From Schauerella aestuarii (GTDB taxonomy: Bacteria; Pseudomonadota; Gammaproteobacteria; Burkholderiales; Burkholderiaceae_B): 64,000 nt of DNA. Location of the stretch: positions 248,001-312,000 of the forward strand of contig NZ_SIZW01000040.1 of the NCBI RefSeq assembly GCF_009866805.1. The letters run 5' to 3'. Position numbers and translations under genes: made by a program. Shown one piece after another: positions 34,685 through 44,555 of this stretch (the stretch's first letter is position 1; each line of letters begins with the position of its first letter). The notes beneath the pieces are model-generated. The model ran no database searches, had not been told where the DNA came from, and worked only from the letters and a program-made list of their open reading frames with translations.

Positions 34685-35629
34685 ATGCAGGCTTCGCAGT
34701 ACGCCTTTACCGTTCTCACCACGACCTACAACCGCGTCGACGTGCTCAAGCGCGCCTACGCGTCGCTCGCCGCGCAAACCTATCGCGACTTCGAGTGGCT
34801 TGTCGTGGACGACGGATCGACCGACGCCACGCGCGAGCAGGTGTTGGCGTGGGCAGCCGAGTCTGCCTTTCCCATTCGTTACGTCTGGCAGGAAAACGCG
34901 CACAAGAAGACCGCCTTCAATCACGGCGTGCGTGAGGCGCGCGGCGAACTGCTTGTGGTTCTGGACGACGACGATGAGCTCACCCGCGACACCCTGGCGC
35001 GGCTGAAGAAAATCTGGGACGCCATCGGCGATGAGCAGCGCGGCAACTTCATCGGCGTCACCGGCCTCTGTGCGCGGCCCGATGGCAAGGTGGTGGGCGA
35101 TCTGTTTCCGGCCGATGTGTTCGATTGCCCGGCCGCGGAAATGGCACTCAAGCATCGCGTGCGCGGCGAAAAATTCGGCTGTCAGCGGGTCGACGTACTG
35201 CGTCAGTTTCCGTTTCCGGAAGATGTGCCCGGCTTCGTGCCCGAAAGTTTCGTGTGGTGGGCGATATCCCGGGCGGGGTATCTCAACCGGTTCGTGAACC
35301 AGGTGGTGCGCGTGTACCATCCCACGCCCGGATCATTGTCGGATCGGCGCCAGGCCGGCAATCGCCACGCCGTCGGTCTGTATTTGCTGAACTGGATCAC
35401 GCTGCAGCATCATGCCGCATCGTTCTGGTACGACCCGATGACCTTCACGATGACTGCCGCACGGTTCACCCGGTTTGCCCGATCGGCGCAACGGGCGGGC
35501 CACGGCGACGTGATCGGGCGTTACCCGCTGACGCAGCCGTTCAGCCGGCTGATGGTGTGGCTCACGTGGCCATTGGGGTGGGCGCTGTACGAGCGCCATA
35601 AGCGGGAGCGGGGCAGCAAGGCTGCATAG
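34685..35629 (+). CDS. Family 2 glycosyltransferase
   Basis: The 314-residue GT-A enzyme has TVLTTTYNRVDVLKRAYASLAAQ at the start, the nucleotide-sugar region WLVVDDGSTD, and LLVVLDDDDELT with the DxD metal motif. Such enzymes transfer a sugar from a nucleotide sugar to a polysaccharide or lipid. The C-terminal segment (about 290-305) is moderately hydrophobic and could touch the membrane. No other polysaccharide genes are adjacent, so the acceptor is unknown. The ATG at 34685 fits the family start. Divergent from the LysR gene, which may control it. Confidence 0.88.
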   Translation: MQASQYAFTVLTTTYNRVDVLKRAYASLAAQTYRDFEWLVVDDGSTDATREQVLAWAAESAFPIRYVWQENAHKKTAFNHGVREARGELLVVLDDDDELTRDTLARLKKIWDAIGDEQRGNFIGVTGLCARPDGKVVGDLFPADVFDCPAAEMALKHRVRGEKFGCQRVDVLRQFPFPEDVPGFVPESFVWWAISRAGYLNRFVNQVVRVYHPTPGSLSDRRQAGNRHAVGLYLLNWITLQHHAASFWYDPMTFTMTAARFTRFARSAQRAGHGDVIGRYPLTQPFSRLMVWLTWPLGWALYERHKRERGSKAA

Positions 35630-35665
35630 GCAGGGTGGCGGGCAGCGCCCCCGCTGCCTTGGCGT

Positions 35666-36208
35666 TCAATGCCGGCGTTTGCCCCAGGGGTGCGTTTCGG
35701 AATCGGGCGACAACGGCGACGCACCGGTGCCGGTGATGTCGTCGTCCTCGTCGTCATCAGTGTCGTCGTCTTCATCGTCATCGACCAGATCGTCGTCGCT
35801 CAAGCCGAACGGCAGCACGTCGATCAGGTCGTCCGACCAGGCCGACTCTTCGCCGTCATGGTCGAGCTTCACGAAACGTTCGTCGGCAGTGACCGAGATC
35901 TCGATGGCCCACAGGTAGGCACAGTCGTACGTGACGTTGTCCGACATCGGCAGTCCGCCGCGGTTGCCGAGCAGCCGCGAGGCCGGGCCGCCCAATTGCA
36001 CGTGCGCATGGGCCTCATCGGTTTCGGCTTGCTCGTCGATCGGCACGCCGAAGGTGACCCATTCGGTGCCGGCGTCGGATTGGCCGACTTCGGCCAGGAC
36101 CGGTTTGCCCAGGTAAGCGCTGAGCGCATCGGCGGTTTTCGACAACATCGCCAGTTCATCCTGGCTGAATTGGGGCGACCGGGGCGGCGGCGTGGCGGTA
36201 GCGGACAT
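35666..36208 (-). CDS. Conserved-looking hypothetical protein with very acidic tail
   Basis: The 180-residue protein has a compact N-terminal part (about 1-125; segments FSQDELAMLSKTADALSAYLGKP and VTFGVPIDEQ) and then an acidic run with about 15 Asp/Glu in 20 residues (about 138-158), then a polar end (HPWGKRRH). I do not recognise the family. Acidic tails of this kind occur on proteins that bind basic partners, but that is only analogy. It converges with the GT2 gene and diverges from ettA. The start used is the ATG at 36208. Confidence 0.75.
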   Translation of the reverse strand: MSATATPPPRSPQFSQDELAMLSKTADALSAYLGKPVLAEVGQSDAGTEWVTFGVPIDEQAETDEAHAHVQLGGPASRLLGNRGGLPMSDNVTYDCAYLWAIEISVTADERFVKLDHDGEESAWSDDLIDVLPFGLSDDDLVDDDEDDDTDDDEDDDITGTGASPLSPDSETHPWGKRRH

Positions 36209-36341
36209 ACTATTTTTCCTACAACGGATATGAGCGCGGCGAAGGCGTATCGGAACTGGACCGTGAGCCGGCAAAACATGACGCCGGCAGGTCGCACCTC
36301 TACAATGCTGGATTCACCGCATTCACCATCATAAAACACTC

Positions 36342-38015
<1,674 letters not shown>

Positions 38016-38081
38016 AGCAGCGTTCGAACCGGATCTTTCGTGTTGTAAATGCGGGTAGTCCGGTTACATCTGCTTAACGGC

Positions 38082-38114
38082 AAAGCCCCGATTGAAATAG
38101 GGATCGGGGTTTTC
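38082..38114 (+). terminator. Rho-independent terminator of ettA
   Basis: CCCCGAT (38086-38092) pairs with ATCGGGG (38103-38109), flanked by AAA and TTTT so that the stem can extend. It is 67 bases after the ettA stop. Confidence 0.8.
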
Positions 38115-38270
38115 GCAGTATTCAACACCGCTTGACACAATTCCTGGGGAAACCTAACAGCAACCCGGTCCGGCATTTGCGATCCTGAACGCCGTTACAA
38201 CAACATTCGTATTACCGGTGCAATCGAACCCGCGAGGGTGACGGGTCCGGTTTGCTAACAGGAGCATGCT

Positions 38271-38498
38271 ATGAAAATTCAATCGCTTTCCAAGATCGTT
38301 GCTGTGTGCCTGTTGTCGGCGACTGCCGCTGGTTGCTCGTCGTGGGACAGCATGAGCGGTCGTCAGAAGAGCACCGTCACGGGCGCGGGCCTCGGTGGTG
38401 TGGCGGGCGCTGTGATCACCAACGGCGGCGTGCTGGGCACCGTCGGTGGCGCGGCCATCGGTGGCGTGATCGGCGATCAGGTCGGCAAGCGCCGCTAA
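38271..38498 (+). CDS. OsmB-like glycine-zipper lipoprotein
   Basis: The 75-residue protein has a lipoprotein signal with Cys22 in AAGCSS, and then a glycine-zipper segment with repeated GxxxG spacing (GAGLGGVAGAVITNGG and GGAAIGGVIGDQVG). Similar small lipoproteins such as OsmB are induced by osmotic or envelope stress and sit in the outer membrane. A GGAG site is 6 bases before the ATG. The lipobox has Ala rather than Leu at -3, a mild deviation. It has its own terminator and about 155 bases of upstream sequence after the ettA terminator, so it is a single unit. Confidence 0.85.
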   Translation: MKIQSLSKIVAVCLLSATAAGCSSWDSMSGRQKSTVTGAGLGGVAGAVITNGGVLGTVGGAAIGGVIGDQVGKRR

Positions 38499-38540
38499 GC
38501 GGGGCGGTGCACCATGCACCGTAGTCGGCACGCATCGGAA

Positions 38541-38573
38541 AAAAAGCCTGCATCTCGCGATGCAGGCTTTTTT
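38541..38573. terminator. Bidirectional Rho-independent terminator
   Basis: AAAAAGCCTGCAT (38541-38553) and ATGCAGGCTTTTT (38560-38572) form a perfect stem with a 6-base loop. Its A-tract and T-tract let it work on both strands, for the lipoprotein gene (plus) and the min operon (minus). Confidence 0.9.
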
Positions 38574-38672
38574 CTTGTCGATCGATGATGTCGGGTTGCG
38601 GACAACCCAGGTACGGACAAGCGCGTGTGCGGCCTGTATGCAGCACCCTGAGGATGCCGCATGGCGCTTTGC

Positions 38673-38939
38673 TCAGACCTTGTCGGTACTGGGCTGGGGC
38701 ATCTCGATCTTGATATCCAGCACTTCCAGCGTGTCTTGCCGCTCAAGGTGAACCTTGATGTCGTTGGGGTCGATCTTCACGTACTTGGAAATAACGGCGA
38801 TCAGTTCCTGTTGCAGTTGCGGCAGGTAGTCGGGCGAGCCGCCCCCGCGCCGTTCATGCGCAAGGATGATTTGCAGCCGTTCCTTGGCGACGTTCGCCGA
38901 GGTTTTCTTCTGGCCGATCAAAAACGACAGAAAAGACAT
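38673..38939 (-). CDS. minE: Cell division topological specificity factor MinE
   Basis: The 88-residue protein has the N-terminal membrane-targeting helix MSFLSFLIG and the MinD-binding segment [18 protein letters not shown], followed by the dimer domain ending in [11 protein letters not shown]. MinE stimulates the MinD ATPase and drives pole-to-pole oscillation. Two start codons are possible. The ATG at 38945 overlaps the minD stop (ATGA) but is only 3 bases from the GGGAGG site. The ATG at 38939 has 9-base spacing and matches the family start, so I use it. Confidence 0.95.
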   Translation of the reverse strand: MSFLSFLIGQKKTSANVAKERLQIILAHERRGGGSPDYLPQLQQELIAVISKYVKIDPNDIKVHLERQDTLEVLDIKIEMPQPSTDKV

Positions 38940-38941
38940 CG

Positions 38942-39757
38942 TCATTTACCTCCCAACAGGCGCTTCAGAAAGCTCGGCTTCTGGTAGTCCACGAAGCGCA
39001 GCGGCTTTTCTTCGCCCAGGTAGCGCGACACCACATCCTTATAGGCTTCCGACACGTCGGTGCCGGTCAGGTGCACAGCAGGCAAGCCCTGGTTGGAAGC
39101 TTGCAATACCGATTCCGATTCCGGAATCACACCGATCAGCTTGATGCGCAGGATGTCTTCGATATCCTTCAACGACAGCATCTCGCCTTCGTCGACGCGC
39201 TTCGGGTTGTAGCGGGTGAGCAGCAGGAATTCCTTGACCGGCTCATCGCCCTGCACCGCGCGGCGCGATTTGGCCGACAGAATGCCCAGGATCCGATCCG
39301 AGTCGCGCACGGAAGACACTTCCGGGTTGGTCACGACCAACGCGTCATCGGCAAAATAGGCGGCCATCAGGGCGCCGGTTTCGATACCCGCCGGCGAATC
39401 GCAGACGATGTAGTCAAAACCCATGTCTTTCAAGTCATTGATGACTTTCTCGACGCCTTCCATCGTGAGGGCATCCTTGTCGCGCGTCTGCGAAGCGGGC
39501 AGCACGAACAGGGTTTCGACTTGCTTGTCTTTGATCAGCGCTTGATTCAGGGTGGCTTCGCCCTGGATGACGTTGACGAAGTCGTATACGACCCGTCGTT
39601 CGCAGCCCATGATCAGGTCGAGATTGCGCAGGCCGACGTCGAAGTCGATCACGGCGACCTTGTGGCCCCGCATGGCCAGCCCGGACGAGAAGCTTGCGCT
39701 GGTGGTGGTCTTACCAACCCCGCCCTTGCCGGAAGTCACCACAACTATGCGTGTCAT
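38942..39757 (-). CDS. minD: Septum site-determining ATPase MinD
   Basis: The 271-residue ParA-type ATPase has the deviant Walker [10 protein letters not shown] at about residues 10-18, the [11 protein letters not shown] segment, SPAGIE, and the C-terminal amphipathic membrane-binding helix (PSFLKRLLG, 3 residues before the end). MinD-ATP binds the inner membrane and recruits MinC or MinE. It overlaps minE at its stop and follows minC after 81 bases, in the common order minC-minD-minE. Confidence 0.97.
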   Translation of the reverse strand: MTRIVVVTSGKGGVGKTTTSASFSSGLAMRGHKVAVIDFDVGLRNLDLIMGCERRVVYDFVNVIQGEATLNQALIKDKQVETLFVLPASQTRDKDALTMEGVEKVINDLKDMGFDYIVCDSPAGIETGALMAAYFADDALVVTNPEVSSVRDSDRILGILSAKSRRAVQGDEPVKEFLLLTRYNPKRVDEGEMLSLKDIEDILRIKLIGVIPESESVLQASNQGLPAVHLTGTDVSEAYKDVVSRYLGEEKPLRFVDYQKPSFLKRLLGGK

Positions 39758-39838
39758 GAGGATGAAGCCCTTATGTCTTGAAAAATAATCGGCGTATCGT
39801 AAAGCAAAATGCGAGGACGGGACGTGACGACACGTTAG

Positions 39839-40825
39839 TCAGGCTTTTAGACCTTCGATTCGTAAGGTATCGCCATCCAGGCGGATCAACGCCGGATGGT
39901 TATGAAGAGAAGCATCGAATTTATCTTCGACCACGCGGTACACGCCGGCGACGGCCAACAGTTCGGCATCGAGTTCGGTCGTGAAGATGCGGGCGGAGGT
40001 GTCGCCGCGCGCGCCGGCCATGGCCTTGCCGCGCAGGGGTCCATAGACGTGCACATTGCCGTCGGCGATCACTTCTGCGCCACGGCTCACCATGCCGATC
40101 ACGATCAGGTCGGTATGGCGGGCGTAAACGCGCTGGCCGGAGCGCAGCGGCTTGGTAATCACCAAGGCCGAAGACGACTGCGGCGGGCGTGCATTGGGCC
40201 GGCCGGCATCGCCGGCGGGTTGCGCTTCACGCGCCAGGCGCGGTTGCTTGCCGGCGCCACCGCTGGCGGCGGTGTTCTCGCTTCCAGCCGCAGCGGTGTC
40301 CGTGCCGCCGTTTTCACGTGCGGTCACTTCGGCAGACGCTATCTCACCTGCGGCGGGCGCGTCGCTATCGGATGCACCGACAGCCGTGACCACAGCGGTC
40401 GATCCGGTATCGGTTGGCGTAGGCGCTTCGGCCACCGCAGCGGCCGGTACGCTGGGTACGGGTGCATCGCTGTTGTCGGCCGCCAAGGCGGCGTTGTTTT
40501 GCGCGGGCCGCGCTGCGGGGATCGAGATCTCGACGGGCGTGAGGCCGGCGCGCTGTGCTGCAGCCAGGTTTTCGCCGGTTGCCACGACGCCGATCGGGGG
40601 CAGATGATGCGTTCGCAGCGCCTCGAGCAGACGCGTCCAGTCGATCACGTCTTCGACGCGCGAGGCGTCGATCACGACGGGTTCGTTTTCGAAGAAGCTG
40701 CCTGCATCGTGCATCCGTTTTTGCAGAGCGGCGAGCAGATCGCCGACGTCCGCACGGTGCAGCACGACGCGTACGGCGTAAAGGGTGGCGCTCTTGAAAT
40801 CGAGCGCGAGGGAATCAGCGGTCAT
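39839..40825 (-). CDS. minC: Septum formation inhibitor MinC with long linker
   Basis: The 328-residue protein has the N-terminal FtsZ-inhibiting domain (about 1-105: [33 protein letters not shown]) and the C-terminal beta-helix that binds MinD (about 222-320: [39 protein letters not shown]). E. coli MinC has 231 residues; the difference is an Ala/Pro/Thr/Gly-rich linker of about 115 residues between the domains. It is the first gene of minCDE. Confidence 0.95.
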   Translation of the reverse strand: MTADSLALDFKSATLYAVRVVLHRADVGDLLAALQKRMHDAGSFFENEPVVIDASRVEDVIDWTRLLEALRTHHLPPIGVVATGENLAAAQRAGLTPVEISIPAARPAQNNAALAADNSDAPVPSVPAAAVAEAPTPTDTGSTAVVTAVGASDSDAPAAGEIASAEVTARENGGTDTAAAGSENTAASGGAGKQPRLAREAQPAGDAGRPNARPPQSSSALVITKPLRSGQRVYARHTDLIVIGMVSRGAEVIADGNVHVYGPLRGKAMAGARGDTSARIFTTELDAELLAVAGVYRVVEDKFDASLHNHPALIRLDGDTLRIEGLKA

Positions 40826-40955
40826 GGGTAGCGCAAAGACGAGCCGCGGCGGTTACACCGGGCCGGTGAATGAATGTCGGGCATGATAACCCGCAATGGT
40901 CGTACAACAGGCATAAGCCTTGCGCGAACGGCGAAGAGTCCAACCAGGAGGTCTT

Positions 40956-41279
40956 ATGAAATCCGATTTGCCGACCAAGGAAGCCGCGCCGCGCGCGTTG
41001 AGCGAGCAGGAGCGCCAGCAGTTGGACGCAGCCGCCAAGGGATATGACGACGATGCCAGCGCGCTGCCCGACCCGGATCGTCCCGGCAAGGCCGACACTG
41101 AAGAAACCTACGAGGCCGCGCACAAGCCGGAACCGGCCAGCGAAAAGCAGCGCGATCCCACAGGTGACGCACAGCGCAAGGGCATGCTGCCCGAAGCCGG
41201 CGAATCGTCGCTCCCTATCGACCAATCGGCTGCGCAAACGCACCGGTCGACCGATCTCGGCCGCGACGACGAAAGTTGA
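40956..41279 (+). CDS. Hydrophilic, probably disordered hypothetical protein
   Basis: The 107-residue product has a near-perfect AGGAGG site 5 bases before the ATG at 40956. Its composition is dominated by Asp, Glu, Lys, Ala and Pro with almost no hydrophobic residues and no Cys or Trp. It looks like an intrinsically disordered soluble protein, as seen for some stress or desiccation proteins, but I recognise no family. It diverges from minC and converges with glnS. Confidence 0.75.
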   Translation: MKSDLPTKEAAPRALSEQERQQLDAAAKGYDDDASALPDPDRPGKADTEETYEAAHKPEPASEKQRDPTGDAQRKGMLPEAGESSLPIDQSAAQTHRSTDLGRDDES

Positions 41280-41303
41280 CGCGCCGGACCGCACGGCGTT
41301 CCC

Positions 41304-41331
41304 GGGCGGCCATCGCGTGGCCGCCCAAAAA
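41304..41331. terminator. Hairpin between converging genes
   Basis: GGGCGGCCA (41304-41312) and TGGCCGCCC (41318-41326) form a perfect 9-bp stem with a 5-base loop, in the 54-base gap before the end of glnS. The A-run is on the wrong side for a minus-strand U-tract, so Rho-independent action is uncertain. Confidence 0.4.
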
Positions 41332-41333
41332 CG

Positions 41334-43103
41334 TCAGCCCGCCGTCGTGCCCCAAGAATCGCGCAGCGTCACCGTGCGATTGATGATGGGATTTTCGGGC
41401 GTGGACGTTTCGCGATCGGCGGTGAAATACCCCAGTCGCTCGAACTGCCACGCGGTACCCGGCGCGGCGTAACTGCCCGGCTCGAGCCACCCTTGAACCG
41501 TTCGCTTGGAATTCGGATTGATGAAATCCAGGAATTCCTTGTCGCCGCCGTCGGGATGGGGGTCGGTAAACAACCGGTCGTACAGGTGGATCGTGGCGGG
41601 GATGGCGTGACGTGCGCTCACCCACGTAATGTTGCCCTTCACCTTGACGCTGTCGGCGCCCGGCGTGCCGCTCTTGGTGTCTGGGATGTACTCGGCATGC
41701 ACCTCCGTCACATTGCCGTCGGCATCCTTGACGAAATCGGTGCACTTGATCACGTACGCATACTTCAGGCGCACCGTGTTGCCGGGGAAGAGGCGGAAAT
41801 ATTTCTTGGGCGGATCTTCGCGGAAGTCGTCGCGCTCGATCCACAGCTCGCGCGTGAAGGGAAAATGGCGCAGGCCGGCCTCGGCATTGTGCGGATTGAT
41901 TTGCGCCGTGCAAGGTTCCTCGGCGTCTTCCGGATAATTGGTGATGACCAGCTTGAGGGGATCGAGCACTGCCACCGAGCGCGCGGCGATCGGATCCAGA
42001 TCGTCGCGTACGGCTTGTTCGAGCAGGCTGTAATCCAGCCGCGAGTCCGATTTCGAGGCACCCGAGCGATCGCATAGCAGGCGGATCGAGGCAGCGGTGT
42101 AGCCGCGGCGGCGCAGCCCGAAGAGGGTGGGCAGGCGCGGGTCGTCCCAGCCGTCCACGTGCCCTTCGCGCACCAACTGCAGCAGCTTGCGCTTGCTGGT
42201 GACGATGTAGCTCAGGTTCAAGCGCGCAAATTCGTATTGGTGCGGCAGCGGCTCGGCCAGCTTGCCCAGCTCGGCCAGACGCGCCAGGATCCAGTCGTAA
42301 AACGGTCGTTGATCCTCGAATTCGAGCGTGCAGATGCTGTGTGTGATGCCCTCGAGGGCATCTTCCACCGGGTGCGCCCAGCTGTACATCGGATAGATGC
42401 ACCACTTGTTGCCCGTGCGATGGTGGGTGGCGTGGCGCACGCGATACAGCACCGGATCGCGCAGATTGATGTTGGGCGACTTCATGTCGATCTTCGCGCG
42501 CAGCACCATGCTGCCATCCGGATGCTGGCCGTCGCGCATTTCGCGCAGACGGGCGAGCGATTCGTCGGCAGGGCGGTCGCGGAAGGGCGAATTCTGGCCA
42601 CCTTCGGTAAGCGTGCCGCGCAAGGCGCGGATCTGTTCGGCGCTTTGTTCGTCGACGTAGGCATGGCCCGCCGCGATCAACGCTTCGGCGAAGTCATACA
42701 TGTCGTCGAAGTAGTCGCTGGCGAAGTACAGGTTCTCTTCGGTCGGCGTCTTCCAGTCGAATCCCAGCCAGTGCACCGCTTCGATGATGGCGTCGACGTA
42801 CTCCTGCTCTTCCTTCTCGGGATTGGTGTCGTCGAAGCGCAAGTGGCAGACGCCACCGAAATCGCGCGCCAGCCCGAAGTTCAGGCAAATGGCCTTGGCG
42901 TGTCCGATATGCAGGTAGCCGTTGGGTTCCGGCGGGAACCGCGTGCGAATGCGGGCAGGATCGAGTTCCCCAGCCTGTTGTTGACGGGCAGGCCCCGGCT
43001 TGCCGGACCACCGCTTGTCTTGATAGCGGTCGGCACGCAGATCGGCATCGATGATGTGGCGCAGGAAGTTCGCGGGCGGTGTCGGAGTGGTGGGGGAGGT
43101 CAT
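41334..43103 (-). CDS. glnS: Glutaminyl-tRNA synthetase
   Basis: The 589-residue class I synthetase charges tRNA-Gln. It has RTRFPPEPNGYLHIGHAKAI with the HIGH motif at 65-68, the KMSKS-type motif as TSKRK near residue 302, GLRRRGYTAASIR, and a C-terminal anticodon-binding beta-barrel ending near GYFTADRE. Length is slightly above E. coli (554). A GGAGGAGG-like site precedes the ATG. It diverges from the cydA-like gene. Confidence 0.97.
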   Translation of the reverse strand: MTSPTTPTPPANFLRHIIDADLRADRYQDKRWSGKPGPARQQQAGELDPARIRTRFPPEPNGYLHIGHAKAICLNFGLARDFGGVCHLRFDDTNPEKEEQEYVDAIIEAVHWLGFDWKTPTEENLYFASDYFDDMYDFAEALIAAGHAYVDEQSAEQIRALRGTLTEGGQNSPFRDRPADESLARLREMRDGQHPDGSMVLRAKIDMKSPNINLRDPVLYRVRHATHHRTGNKWCIYPMYSWAHPVEDALEGITHSICTLEFEDQRPFYDWILARLAELGKLAEPLPHQYEFARLNLSYIVTSKRKLLQLVREGHVDGWDDPRLPTLFGLRRRGYTAASIRLLCDRSGASKSDSRLDYSLLEQAVRDDLDPIAARSVAVLDPLKLVITNYPEDAEEPCTAQINPHNAEAGLRHFPFTRELWIERDDFREDPPKKYFRLFPGNTVRLKYAYVIKCTDFVKDADGNVTEVHAEYIPDTKSGTPGADSVKVKGNITWVSARHAIPATIHLYDRLFTDPHPDGGDKEFLDFINPNSKRTVQGWLEPGSYAAPGTAWQFERLGYFTADRETSTPENPIINRTVTLRDSWGTTAG

Positions 43104-43214
43104 GCTCGGAGGAGGTAGCGTGCAGCAGCAAAGGGATCATTTTGCCACGTCTGGAGAACGGGGCGCGGCGCACCGGCCCATCCGGGTTGAAGTCGCTCTA
43201 CACTAGCGGCCATC

Positions 43215-44555
43215 ATGGATATCTCTCCCCTGCAACTCGCCCGGATTCAGTTCACGGGCAGCGCAAGCTTCCTGGCGTTTTTCCTACCGATGACGCTGGC
43301 CCTGGCGTGGGTGCTGCTGTTCTTCAAATGGCGCGCCCGGGTCACCCGCGATCCGGGCTGGACGGCTGCATACCGGTTCTGGGTGCGCGTCTATGCGCTG
43401 GCCTTCGTGCTGACGTTGGCGGGTAGCGTGCCGCTGCTGTTCCAGCTCGGCAGCCTCTGGGCGGGCCTGATGGACAAGATCGGCAACGTGGCGGGCCCCC
43501 TGATCGGGTACGCCGTCCTGTCCGTGTTCATCTTCAAGTCGTGTTTTCTCGGGGTGATGCTGTTTGGCCAGCGCCGCGTCTCGCCCGCCGTGCACACGTT
43601 TTCGATTTTCATGGTGGCCATCGGGCAGATGGCTGCCGTGTTCTGGGTGGTCGTGCTGCAGTCCTGGCTCGAAACGCCGACCGGCGCCCGGTTTTTCGAC
43701 GGCCGTTATCAAGTCTTCGATTGGCCCGCGGTGGTGTTCAATCCCGCACTCGGGTGGCAACTGGGGCTGTTCGCACTCACTTCGGCCCTGGCGGCCGCCT
43801 TTCTGATCATGGGCGTCACGGCCTGGCAGGCCTTGCGCCGGCCTCTCGATCATGCCGAAAAGCTGGCGTTCAAGGCGGCCGTGGTGCTGGGGGCGCTGGC
43901 GGTGGTGCTGCAGGTGCCGGTGGGCGTAGGCAGCGCACGCGTCACCGCGCTGCACCAGCCGGCCAAGGCTGCCGCCGTGGCGGCGTATTGGGAAACCGGA
44001 GCGCAGCCCAGCTTCACGCTGTGGGGGATCCCCGATTCGCGCCAGAAACGCACGCGCCATGACGTGACCGTCGCTCACGGCAGCACCTTGCTCGGCCAGG
44101 ATGCCATCACCGGGCAGTTCCAGGGCCTGGACACCTATTCCGGCATGCATCCGCCGGTGGGGCCGATCTTCTTCACGGTGCGCGTGGCGGTGCTGCTGGC
44201 CATCGTCATGGGGCTCACGGCCTGGGTGGTATTCCTGCGCGTGCGCAATCGCGGTTTTGACCCGTCGGTGTTGTCGCGCGCCAGCCTGCGCGGCGTCAGT
44301 CTGCTGATGTTTGCGGGCAGCCTGTCGGGGGTGTTGCATACGTGGATCTATCTTTTCGGCATGCAGCCGTATGCCGTCAACGGTACGGTTACCCAAACGG
44401 AAATCCTGGGGCCGGCCGCATCCGGGTCGCTCGCCCTGGCGCTCACCAGCTACACCGCCTTGTACGTGTTGCTGATCGTCGCCTTCCTGGCGATGTTGTT
44501 TCATGCCGCCCGGTACGGCGTCATCCCTGTTCGTAAAGTAGGACGCGCCGCATGA
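43215..44555 (+). CDS. CydA-like membrane protein lacking all heme-ligand residues
   Basis: The 446-residue polytopic protein is clearly homologous to cytochrome bd subunit I, especially the short-loop CioA type: LARIQF start, TRDP, FLGVMLFG, VDW-like FDWPAVVFNP, HQPAK...WET, GIPD and GMQPY. Ungapped alignment to remembered E. coli CydA puts Leu20 at His19, Leu185 at His186, Ala325 at Met393 and Phe424 at Glu445, so all four axial ligands of hemes b558, b595 and d are lost. Glu99 and Glu107 of the proton channel are Ala100 and Lys108, and quinol-loop Glu257 is Ala256, whereas Arg391 and Lys252 are kept. The frame is intact and not decayed. It should not be an oxygen-reducing subunit; its real function is unknown. 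It overlaps the cydB-like gene by 4 bases. Confidence 0.85.
   Translation: MDISPLQLARIQFTGSASFLAFFLPMTLALAWVLLFFKWRARVTRDPGWTAAYRFWVRVYALAFVLTLAGSVPLLFQLGSLWAGLMDKIGNVAGPLIGYAVLSVFIFKSCFLGVMLFGQRRVSPAVHTFSIFMVAIGQMAAVFWVVVLQSWLETPTGARFFDGRYQVFDWPAVVFNPALGWQLGLFALTSALAAAFLIMGVTAWQALRRPLDHAEKLAFKAAVVLGALAVVLQVPVGVGSARVTALHQPAKAAAVAAYWETGAQPSFTLWGIPDSRQKRTRHDVTVAHGSTLLGQDAITGQFQGLDTYSGMHPPVGPIFFTVRVAVLLAIVMGLTAWVVFLRVRNRGFDPSVLSRASLRGVSLLMFAGSLSGVLHTWIYLFGMQPYAVNGTVTQTEILGPAASGSLALALTSYTALYVLLIVAFLAMLFHAARYGVIPVRKVGRAA

Noticed and set aside
38016-38270. tRNA-like sequence (TTCGAACC stretches) between ettA and the lipoprotein gene
   Set aside because: No cloverleaf can be folded and no acceptor stem is present; the strong hairpin there is the ettA terminator.
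43215-44555. Ordinary cytochrome bd oxidase subunit I
   Set aside because: Overall similarity would lead to this label, but none of the axial heme ligands or proton-channel glutamates is present at the aligned positions, so oxidase activity should not be assumed.
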